Positions 8,169 to 14,633 of a DNA stretch of 37,173 nucleotides are shown here, piece after piece; positions within the stretch are counted from its first letter, which is position 1, and each line of letters opens with the position of its first letter. Source of the DNA: Thermoanaerobaculum aquaticum. GTDB taxonomy: Bacteria; Acidobacteriota; UBA4820. The stretch covers positions 1-37,173 of the forward strand of contig DYJZ01000008.1 of NCBI GenBank assembly GCA_020722885.1, given 5' to 3'. The translations under genes and the position numbers were made by a program. The notes under the pieces were generated by a model. That model saw only the letters and a list, made by a program, of their open reading frames with translations. It was not told the DNA's origin and made no database searches.

Positions 8169-8879
8169 TTAAGACTCTTCATCAAGATAGAGGAATCTCT
8201 GACATCCTTCGCAGTAAACAATTTCTTCCCCATAATGAAGATCCTGCACAATTTTTGGCCTTACTCCAATGAAGCAGCCCTGGCATATTCCCCTTCTAAC
8301 TGGCGCCACGGCAAGACCATTTCTCGCTGATGCAATATGAGTATATTTTTCAAAATAATTTTTTGGAATTGAAGGGAGAACCAAATTTCTCTCTTCTTTT
8401 TTCTTGATTAGAAGAGATTCAATTTCTCTTTTTTCCTTTTCCAGTTCGTCTCTTTCTCCTTTTACACCGTTTTCCTGCTCAAGATATTTTTTTTCAAGAG
8501 AAGGAAGCTCTTTCTCGAGAGATTCAATCTCTTCAATAGTTGTAAGTTGCTCCTCTTCGAAATCATCTTTTTTCTTTTTTGCTGTGTCCATTTCCTTTAA
8601 AAGAGCGCTATATTCCTCGTTAGACTTTATTTTGGGCATTTTCAACTTCAATTCTCTTTCAGACACTTCAAGTTTGATTACCTCTTCAGCAAGGAGGTCT
8701 GCTTTCTTTTTAAGTTCATCAATTTTTTTCTTTGCTTCTTCAAAAGGAACTTTTGTTGATTCAATCTTCCTGTCTATTTCTAACATTCTTTTGGGAATCT
8801 GCTGAAGAGCATGCCCTAATTTTCTTATTTCAAGGTCAAGTTTCTGAAGCGTAACAAGTTTTTCCAGAAGATTATTCAC
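8169..8879 (-). CDS. Coiled-coil protein with C4 zinc ribbon (CT398/DUF164-like)
   Basis: 236 residues from the GTG at 8879. I prefer this GTG over the upstream ATG at 8948 because the extra 23 codons read through the terminator hairpin at 8890-8919, and because VNNLLEKLVTLQKLDLEI is the normal family beginning. A GGAG ribosome site sits eight bases upstream. Residues about 10-170 form a long antiparallel coiled coil, followed by a zinc ribbon with CQGC and YCEGC Cys pairs. The family resembles chlamydial CT398, which binds sigma-54 and secretion components, but its role in most bacteria is unknown. It is the first protein gene after the tRNA. Confidence 0.85.
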   Translation of the reverse strand: MNNLLEKLVTLQKLDLEIRKLGHALQQIPKRMLEIDRKIESTKVPFEEAKKKIDELKKKADLLAEEVIKLEVSERELKLKMPKIKSNEEYSALLKEMDTAKKKKDDFEEEQLTTIEEIESLEKELPSLEKKYLEQENGVKGERDELEKEKREIESLLIKKKEERNLVLPSIPKNYFEKYTHIASARNGLAVAPVRRGICQGCFIGVRPKIVQDLHYGEEIVYCEGCQRFLYLDEES

Positions 8880-8889
8880 TTTTCGACTC

Positions 8890-8919
8890 CAAAAAAATAG
8901 GGGTGCACTCTGGCACCCC
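8890..8919 (-). terminator. Rho-independent terminator after the tRNA, just before a start codon
   Basis: On the minus strand a seven-base perfect stem (GGGGTGC / GCACCCC, loop of six) is followed by TATTTTTTT. It would end the tRNA transcript. Its T-run finishes directly at the ribosome site of the zinc-ribbon gene, whose GTG lies only 11 bases from the end of the hairpin unit, so expression of the protein operon depends on read-through or on a promoter hidden inside the trailer. Confidence 0.8.
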
Positions 8920-8978
8920 ATTGTTTTTACCATAAAATTGAAAGGCAAGCCTTTTATCCAAACTTACTCCTTTCGTAG

Positions 8979-9055
8979 TGGTGGGCCCTCCAGGATTCGA
9001 ACCTGGGACCTGCCGGTTATGAGCCGGCAGCTCTAACCAGCTGAGCTAAGGGCCC
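8979..9055 (-). tRNA. tRNA with CAU anticodon, probably tRNA-Ile2
   Basis: A complete 77-base cloverleaf with encoded CCA. The acceptor stem is GGGCCCT paired to AGGGCCC, discriminator A. The D arm is GCTC/GAGC, the anticodon stem GCCGG/CCGGC with loop CTCATAA (anticodon at 9019-9021), and the T stem CCAGG/CCTGG with TTCGAAT. It is not an initiator: position 1 pairs and the three G-C pairs of the anticodon stem are absent. The GG-CC-rich acceptor and CTCATAACC resemble tRNA-Ile2, whose C34 is changed to lysidine by TilS, more than elongator tRNA-Met. An automatic call would read Met. Confidence 0.93.
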
Positions 9056-9125
9056 AGCCAAACTAATATAATTTAACACATTTTTCAAAAAAAAACAATC
9101 TCTTGAAGAAGTCCACAACATTTAA

Positions 9126-9250
9126 TACCAATTTGACATCTGTCGTTTATGAATTTGTAGGTAAGGATACCTATCCTTGCCCACGCCGGGATATGTATCC
9201 CGGCCTACGGGCGGAATTGATTTGTCTAATGTTGATGTCAAATTGGTGTA
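9126..9250. repeat. Small palindromic element (MITE-like) with nested hairpins
   Basis: A 14-base perfect inverted repeat (ACCAATTTGACATC at 9127-9140 and its complement at 9234-9247) encloses two further perfect hairpins: 9163-9178 (AAGGATA/TATCCTT, loop of two) and 9185-9204 (GCCGGGATA/TATCCCGGC, loop of two). GTAGG and CCTAC flank the pair. There is no coding capacity. The structure is what a non-autonomous mobile element or folded intergenic RNA would show. Confidence 0.65.
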
Positions 9251-9260
9251 ATACACAATA

Positions 9261-9477
9261 AGGAAGATTGCTTCGCCTGAGGAGGCTTTGAAGGTGTGCT
9301 CGCAATGACTGCGTTGTTTTTTAAGAGGGAGATTGCTTCACGGGAGAATGCCTCGAAGTAGAATTCGCAATGACAGCGTTTTTCTATGAGGAAAATTGCT
9401 TCGGAGGAGGATGCTACGAAGAAGCACTCGCGATGACTGCATTGTTTGTTAAAAAGAGGAAGATTACAATTTCTTCA
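9261..9477 (+). repeat. Tandem array of repeat B (three units plus a fragment)
   Basis: Units start near 9261, 9326 and 9389, with a fragment at about 9457-9477, giving a period of about 64 bases. Each unit has the form AGGAAGATTGCTTCG, a variable middle, GAAG, then CTCGCAATGAC. The ends (ATTGC/GCAAT, CTTCG/CGAAG) are inverted, so every unit can fold as a stem-loop. Single copies recur at 17691-17742, 26821-26869, 26882-26926 and 30394-30445. Confidence 0.8.
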
Positions 9478-9505
9478 AACTGTCGTTTTTTATATTTTTA
9501 TGCAT

Positions 9506-9560
9506 CACATCTGTCCAAAATAAATTTTGACATAACCATCTAAGAAGTCAAGGGGAAAAG
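9506..9560 (+). repeat. Dispersed repeat C, copy 1
   Basis: The segment starting CACATCTGTCCAAAATAAAT recurs at 17591-17645; the first 30 bases are identical and the following AAGAAGTCAAG block is also shared. In both places it sits beside repeat B. The remainder of this gene-free stretch (9561-9789) shows nothing I can identify. Confidence 0.75.
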
Positions 9561-9789
9561 AAAAAGGTGAGCCATTTTCGGATAAAATAATTTTTGCCTA
9601 CTAAAAAGAGAACTATAAAACACTGAAATGAGGCTCAACAATTGCTGGATAAGGGTACTCTTTGAGGAAAAACCAAAATTTAAATAACTATCTCATATGC
9701 CTTGTTTTCTAACCCCTTTAATACCCGTCCAAAACCCTCAATTTTTCAGGATTCCATTTCGGCTTTCAAATTATCCTCGACAGCAGTGA

Positions 9790-10089
9790 TTACACAGTAT
9801 CTTTTAGTATCTTGAGGTACTTTTCGTAAGGCAGAGCTTCCCAGCTTTCTGCACTTAGAGCACCAGAAGCTCTTGAAATCAGAGAAACCTTATGGGCAGT
9901 CTCTATGTCTTTTGCCTCATAAATGTCCATAAAATCATATGGGCCAAGAATTGAATAATGAGCAATCCATTTAACATCGGGACATGATTTTTTTACCTTT
10001 TTAATCCATTCCTTGCCCTTTTTTGCTCTCTCTTTGGGATTTTGAAGAACCTCCGGTGAAAGTCTGGTCATCAAGATAAAAGTTGCCAT
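9790..10089 (-). CDS. GYD-domain protein
   Basis: 99 residues from the ATG at 10089, chosen because AAGGAGG precedes it; the longer reading to 10143 only overlaps the citF end. The sequence beginning MATFILMTRLSPEVLQNP, then CPDVKWIAHYSILGPYDFMDI and the C-terminal ALPYEKYLKIL are typical of the GYD family (a ferredoxin-like small domain, named for the conserved Gly-Tyr-Asp, here GPYDF). Its biochemical role is unknown; the fold suggests ligand binding or an accessory role. It is the last gene of the hydro-lyase/lyase operon and overlaps no other frame after start correction. Confidence 0.85.
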   Translation of the reverse strand: MATFILMTRLSPEVLQNPKERAKKGKEWIKKVKKSCPDVKWIAHYSILGPYDFMDIYEAKDIETAHKVSLISRASGALSAESWEALPYEKYLKILKDTV

Positions 10090-10102
10090 TTCTGCCTCCT
10101 TT

Positions 10103-11662
10103 TCATCCAATTTTCCAAACACTATCAAGAAGCGTTCCGTCAACCCATTTTACAACGGCAACAACCTCATCACTCCTTTTTGGAGGATTGGGCTTACCGC
10201 CGCAAATTTCATAAACCTCTTTTTGTAATACCCTTATATCCTTTATTGGGAGATGTGATTTTTGAGCCTTCTCGAGAAGATCTTTTCTCTCTGGATTTAT
10301 GCAAATCCCTCTTTCTGTCACTATAACATCTATCAATTCAGATGGTCCTGTCAAAGTTGTTACTTCGTCAACCACAATCGGAATGCGGTCTCTTATGGCT
10401 GGAACGGCAAGGATGGTACAGCCTGAGAAAAGGCAATTCTGCCACCCTCCAATTCCGTGAAGAAGTCTTCCGTCAGAGTGGGTGACAACATTAGCATTAA
10501 AATTAACATCTACCTCTGTGGCTCCAAGAACAACAGCATCAACAAATTGTCCGAAAAACCCTTTTCCGTTGTAATTGTAACTTGTAAAAGGGCTTGTAGC
10601 AATATGCCTCGGATTGTCTCTCATACTTTCAACCCCATAAAGGTCAAAAGTTTGTCCGTCAAGGATATAGTCTGTAAGCCCTTCATTTAACAACTCAACA
10701 AGGTATTTAGTTGAACCGCCTCTTACAAATCTTGCCTTTATGCCCCTCTTTTTCATTTTTTCTTTAAGAAAGAGAACAAAGGCAAGGGCAATTCCTCCTG
10801 CGCCTGCCTGAAATGAAAAACCATCTCTCATTATCTCTGTTTCTTCAAGTAAATCTGCCACATACTGCGCAATTAAGAGCCTGTCCGGACTTTTTGTAAT
10901 TTCGGTTGTTCCCGAAACAATCTTTGATGGGTCACCTATTTTATCAACCACAACAACAGCATCAACATAATTGCCCTGAATCTGCCACGGAACACAGGGG
11001 AAGGGAATAAGATTGTCTGTGACAACAATTACTCTATCGGCATACATAGAGTCAGCAAGGGCAAAGTTTAGAGAACCGCAGGCGGCTGGCCCGTTTACTC
11101 CATTGGCGTTTCCAAAGGGGTCTGCACAGGGAGCGGCTATAACTGCAATATCAATATGGACTTCTCCGTCCTGTATCGCCTGCCACCTTCCACCATGAGA
11201 GCGTAAAACTCCAAGTCCATTCATTTTCCCTAAAGTGCAGTAATCGCCAAGAGGGCCATTCATAGAGCCTTCTATGTGGTGAATTATCCCCCTGTCCATT
11301 AGTTCTATAGCGGGGGAATGACAGGGAAAAGAGGCTGAAGGAAACCATACGAGGTCTTTGAGCCCCATTTCTTTGAAGACTTCAAACATCATATTTGCCA
11401 CGAAATCACCATTCCTGAAATGGTGGTGTGTTGAAATCGTCATCCCATCCTTAATGCCGCAAAGTTCAAACGCTTCTTTTAAATTTTTTACTACCTTGTT
11501 TCCGTTTTTTGGATAATCAGCAGAACAGGATATGGGAGGAGAAGCCTTTCTTCCTTTAGGTTTAAATTTGTCAACACCGAGAAAGGGAGTTTGTTCTTTT
11601 CCATTTACCACGGTTGGAACCAATCTTCCGACAGCATTTTTTACAAGCTCTACTTTAGCCAT
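10103..11662 (-). CDS. citF: Citrate (or citramalate) lyase alpha subunit
   Basis: 519 residues, the normal length of CitF. The alpha subunit is the acyl-ACP:citrate ACP-transferase, which loads the substrate onto the acyl carrier subunit by exchange with acetyl. Recognisable segments include DGMTISTHHHFRNGDF near residue 73, ADPFGNANGVNGPAACGSLNFA, FQAGAGGIALA near the middle and ILDGQTFDLYGVESM, all typical of CitF. It begins three bases after the CitD-CitE fusion, with GAGGAAT upstream. Citramalate lyase alpha subunits are of the same family, so the natural substrate cannot be settled by sequence; the LeuCD-like genes next door make citramalate a real option. Confidence 0.93.
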   Translation of the reverse strand: MAKVELVKNAVGRLVPTVVNGKEQTPFLGVDKFKPKGRKASPPISCSADYPKNGNKVVKNLKEAFELCGIKDGMTISTHHHFRNGDFVANMMFEVFKEMGLKDLVWFPSASFPCHSPAIELMDRGIIHHIEGSMNGPLGDYCTLGKMNGLGVLRSHGGRWQAIQDGEVHIDIAVIAAPCADPFGNANGVNGPAACGSLNFALADSMYADRVIVVTDNLIPFPCVPWQIQGNYVDAVVVVDKIGDPSKIVSGTTEITKSPDRLLIAQYVADLLEETEIMRDGFSFQAGAGGIALAFVLFLKEKMKKRGIKARFVRGGSTKYLVELLNEGLTDYILDGQTFDLYGVESMRDNPRHIATSPFTSYNYNGKGFFGQFVDAVVLGATEVDVNFNANVVTHSDGRLLHGIGGWQNCLFSGCTILAVPAIRDRIPIVVDEVTTLTGPSELIDVIVTERGICINPERKDLLEKAQKSHLPIKDIRVLQKEVYEICGGKPNPPKRSDEVVAVVKWVDGTLLDSVWKIG

Positions 11663-11665
11663 TTT

Positions 11666-12883
11666 CTATTCCTCACGCCAATTATTTTTTAAAATACCAG
11701 TTTTTTCCGCAATCGCAATTGTTTTTAAAGCCCTTTTAACGACTGGTGGATCTACCATTTTTGAGCCAACAGCAACAACTGACAACCCTTTTTTTTCTGC
11801 TTCCTCAAAAGCAAGGACGATTTTTTTCGCTTTTTCAATTTCCTTTTCTGAAGGGACAAAGGCTTGATTTATAACAGAAATTTGCCTTGGATGTATGCAC
11901 CCTTTGCCTTCAAATCCCATAGATTTTGATTCTATGCAGGATCTGTAAAGCCCTTCGAGATCATTTACATCAGAAAAAACAGAGTCAATTGGCGAAATGC
12001 TGGCAGCCCTTGCAGCATTTACAACAACAGAACGTGCCCAGAAAGATTCCTTTCCTTCATTTGTCCTCTCTGCTCCTATATCTAAAGTGTAATCCTCAAG
12101 ACCAATTGTAAGAGCAACGACATTGCTCGAGGATGAAGCGATATAACTTGCCTCAAAACATCCGAGCGCACTTTCTATTATGGGCATTAGAAAAATCTCG
12201 TTTGCAAGACTTTTTTCTTTTTTTATGGAAGTGATTTTTGTATCAACTGCCCTTACATGCTCACCCGTTTCAACTTTTGGGATCAAAATGATGTTAGGAT
12301 TCTGTGGAATAACTGCTTCAAGGTCAAGAAGCCCCAGTGTTCCCTGATTTATTCTTACCATCCTTTCGCATTCGCCAAAATCAACATTTCTTAAAGCGTT
12401 TCTCACAAGAATTCTTGCAGCGTCTTTTTCATTAGGAGAGACGGAATCCTCAAGGTCAAGAATGATCCCATCGGGTCTGTGCAAAGATGCGTTTATAAAA
12501 AACTTTGGCTCATTTCCAGGAAGATAAAGTCTTGATCTTCTCAATCGCTCTCTTTCGCTTTTTTGTTCAAAAAATGAAACGGCAGGCAAAAGAAATTCCT
12601 TTTTGATGTTAGAATCAGCCCTTTTTACCGCGCATTCAACCCTTGCTGCAATTACAAAATCGAGGGCACCATAATCTTCTACATAGATATCGCAATTTTG
12701 GACTCCAAGTTCGTCAAGTTCTTTTTTAATCAAATCTCTGATTTTGTCACCGTACATACATTCAACTTTTGATTTAAGGGTAATATGTATGCCGGGAGAG
12801 TCTTTTAATTCGACTTTTACATAACAGTCTGACCTTATACTTTCACCTCTTCTTCCTGCTTCTCCAATTTTACCCATTATCAT
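11666..12883 (-). CDS. citE: Fused citrate lyase acyl carrier (CitD) and beta subunit (CitE)
   Basis: 405 residues joining two normally separate subunits. Residues about 4-93 match CitD: the prosthetic-group region AGRRGESIRSDCYV, then YGDKIRDLIKKELDELGV and DYGALDFVIAARVECAVKRA. Residues about 108-400 match CitE: RSRLYLPGN, DLEDSVSPNEK, RINQGTLG, PKVETGEHV, IIESALG, GLEDYTLDIGAERT, DSVFSDVNDLEGL and GKGCIHPRQ. CitE splits citryl-ACP to oxaloacetate and acetyl-ACP, or citramalyl-ACP to pyruvate. In classical CitD the modified serine lies two residues before the Asp (ESSD); here that position is Arg17 and the candidate serines are Ser15 and Ser18. The start overlaps the LeuD-like stop (ATGA). 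Confidence 0.9.
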   Translation of the reverse strand: MIMGKIGEAGRRGESIRSDCYVKVELKDSPGIHITLKSKVECMYGDKIRDLIKKELDELGVQNCDIYVEDYGALDFVIAARVECAVKRADSNIKKEFLLPAVSFFEQKSERERLRRSRLYLPGNEPKFFINASLHRPDGIILDLEDSVSPNEKDAARILVRNALRNVDFGECERMVRINQGTLGLLDLEAVIPQNPNIILIPKVETGEHVRAVDTKITSIKKEKSLANEIFLMPIIESALGCFEASYIASSSSNVVALTIGLEDYTLDIGAERTNEGKESFWARSVVVNAARAASISPIDSVFSDVNDLEGLYRSCIESKSMGFEGKGCIHPRQISVINQAFVPSEKEIEKAKKIVLAFEEAEKKGLSVVAVGSKMVDPPVVKRALKTIAIAEKTGILKNNWREE

Positions 12884-13371
12884 ATCCCCCTTTGCTCTAA
12901 GAGCTTTTTCCTTGCATAATTGATTAAGCCTCCAGAATCTCTTATCTTTAATAGCTCTGCATTTAAAGGTGGTATCTTAAAAAAATTGTTTCCAACTTTT
13001 ATTTCTCCTTTTTCTGGCAGGATTTCAACCCCGTCACCTTCTTTGTAACTATCAACTGCTTCCCTGCATTCAATAAGAAGAAGCCCCTGATTTATTGAAG
13101 CCCTGAAGAAAATTCTTGCAAAACTTTTGGCTATTATTGCTTCAATTCCTATTGCCTTAAAGCCGAGTGCGGGTTGCTCTCTTGAGGAACCACATCCAAA
13201 GTTTTCACCGGCTATTATAAAATCATCCTTTTTAACTTTTTTTGCAAAATCGCTATCCAGATCTTCGAGAAGATGTGGAATAATCTCTTCTGCTTTTGAA
13301 CATGTATAAGTGTATCTACCCGGAAAAAGAAGGTCTGTGTTTATATCATCTCCATATTTAAAGACAGCCAT
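12880..13371 (-). CDS. LeuD-like hydro-lyase small subunit
   Basis: 163 residues from the ATG at 13371, which overlaps the large-subunit stop by one base (TAATG) and has GGGGAGG upstream. The open frame extends to 13506, but that part only shadows the large subunit. It is the swivel domain of the aconitase superfamily: KYGDDINTDLLFPGRY, ENFGCGSSREQPALGFKAIG and AKSFARIFFRASINQG are typical. The substrate-specificity loop after GRY reads TYTC, which is neither the usual LeuD YLRT-type nor a clear homoaconitase loop. It pairs with the LeuC-like gene. Possible reactions are mesaconate/citramalate, isopropylmalate, homoaconitate or dimethylmalate interconversion. Confidence 0.88.
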   Translation of the reverse strand: MAVFKYGDDINTDLLFPGRYTYTCSKAEEIIPHLLEDLDSDFAKKVKKDDFIIAGENFGCGSSREQPALGFKAIGIEAIIAKSFARIFFRASINQGLLLIECREAVDSYKEGDGVEILPEKGEIKVGNNFFKIPPLNAELLKIRDSGGLINYARKKLLEQRGI

Positions 13372-14630
13372 TACATTACCTCCCCTGGATCTGTTATTTT
13401 TCCAGTCAAAGCGCTTGCTGCAACTGTTAAGGGGCTGGCAAGATAAATTTCGGCATTCTTGCTTCCCATTCTTCCTTTGAAATTCCTGTTTGAGGTACTT
13501 ACACAAACTTCCCCTTCTGCAAGAAGTCCCTGATGAGCACCGAGACAGGGACCGCAGCCTGGAGGTAGAAGAATACCACCTGAATCAATTAAAGATTGAA
13601 TGGTTCCATTTTCCAGCCCTTTTTTTAAAACGTTTCTTGAGGCAGGCAAAATAAGCAGTCTTACATTTTTGGCAATTTTTTTCCCTTTAAGAATTTTTGC
13701 AGCAAGTTTGAAATCATAAACTCTTCCATTGGTGCAGGTTCCCAGTAAAGCCTGATTTATTATTTTTCCTTTAACCTCCTTAACAGTTGCGCAATTGTCA
13801 ACCGTGTGAGGTCTGGCAATCATGGGTTCAAGTTTATCAAGATTGTATGAAAGCACCCTTTCATACACAGCGTCATTATCTGCCCATATAGGTTTATACA
13901 AAAGAGGCTTTTTGATACTATCAAGAAACTCTTTTGTGATCTTATCAAACGGGAAAACTGCTATTTTTGCTCCCATCTCAATTCCCATATTTGCTATTGT
14001 AAATCTGTCATCAATTGAAAGATTTTCGATGTTCCCATGGTATTCCACAGCCCTGTAATTTGCACCGTCTGCACCAATCTCGCCAATTATTTTAAGAACA
14101 AGGTCTTTGCCAGTTACATAATCGTTTAACTTTCCCTTAAGTTCTATTTTTATGGTTGAAGGAACCTTAAGCCATGTCTCTCCTGTTAAAAGAAGTACAG
14201 CCGCCTCTGTCCTGTCAATACCTGTTGCAAAACAATTCAGGGCACCATACATACAGGTATGGCTATCGGAACCGAGAATCAATTTCCCAGGAAGAGCAAA
14301 CCCTTTTTCAACAACAAGTTGATGGCAAACACCTTCACCCACATCGAAAAAATTTTCTATTTCATATTTCTCAACAAATTCTCTTATTTTTTTATGTCCT
14401 GAAGCAGTTTTTTCATCAACTGCCGGCACAGTATGATCTATAGCAATTATTGGCATAGATTTTGAAATAATTCCATATTTTTTTAAATCCTCTTCGACCT
14501 TTGAAACTATAGCGCTTGTGTTGTCGTGTGTCAAAAGATGGTCTATGTTTACAAAGACAATCTGACCACATTCGATTTCTTTAAGACCAGCCTTTTCCAT
14601 TAAGATTTTTTCGGCAAAAGTAAATCCCAT
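13371..14630 (-). CDS. LeuC-like [4Fe-4S] hydro-lyase large subunit
   Basis: 419 residues, the size of the short bacterial/archaeal LeuC-homoaconitase type. It has the HxxxPAVDEKT segment, GVCHQLVVEKG, GSDSHTCMYGALNCFATGIDRTE and the cluster ligands in LLGTCTNGR and PPGCGPCLGAHQG (Cys-x2-Cys), then SNRNFKGRMG. All three cluster cysteines are present, so it should carry a substrate-binding [4Fe-4S] cluster. It begins three bases after the fused aconitase-like gene and is coupled to the small subunit. It belongs to the isopropylmalate/citramalate/homoaconitate group. No leuA or leuB is nearby, and the lyase genes downstream suggest a catabolic role rather than leucine synthesis. Confidence 0.9.
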   Translation of the reverse strand: MGFTFAEKILMEKAGLKEIECGQIVFVNIDHLLTHDNTSAIVSKVEEDLKKYGIISKSMPIIAIDHTVPAVDEKTASGHKKIREFVEKYEIENFFDVGEGVCHQLVVEKGFALPGKLILGSDSHTCMYGALNCFATGIDRTEAAVLLLTGETWLKVPSTIKIELKGKLNDYVTGKDLVLKIIGEIGADGANYRAVEYHGNIENLSIDDRFTIANMGIEMGAKIAVFPFDKITKEFLDSIKKPLLYKPIWADNDAVYERVLSYNLDKLEPMIARPHTVDNCATVKEVKGKIINQALLGTCTNGRVYDFKLAAKILKGKKIAKNVRLLILPASRNVLKKGLENGTIQSLIDSGGILLPPGCGPCLGAHQGLLAEGEVCVSTSNRNFKGRMGSKNAEIYLASPLTVAASALTGKITDPGEVM

Positions 14631-14633
14631 TTC

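Noticed and set aside
8880-8948. Longer N-terminus of the zinc-ribbon protein
   Set aside because: These codons read through the tRNA terminator hairpin and have no family similarity; the GTG at 8879 has a ribosome site and the usual beginning.
9261-9477. Possible CRISPR array
   Set aside because: The period of about 64 bases and the three units look array-like, but the units are diverged over their whole length, are self-complementary, have no unique spacers and recur singly elsewhere. No cas gene is present.
9561-9789. Decayed gene remnant on the minus strand
   Set aside because: One frame gives about 36 codons with a single stop (TAVEDNLKAEMES, then KIEGFGRVLKGLENKAYEIV), but it matches nothing I know and is too short to call.
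13372-13506. Longer N-terminus of the LeuD-like subunit
   Set aside because: It lies wholly inside the LeuC-like gene; the ATG at 13371 with GGGGAGG and TAATG coupling is clearly the start.
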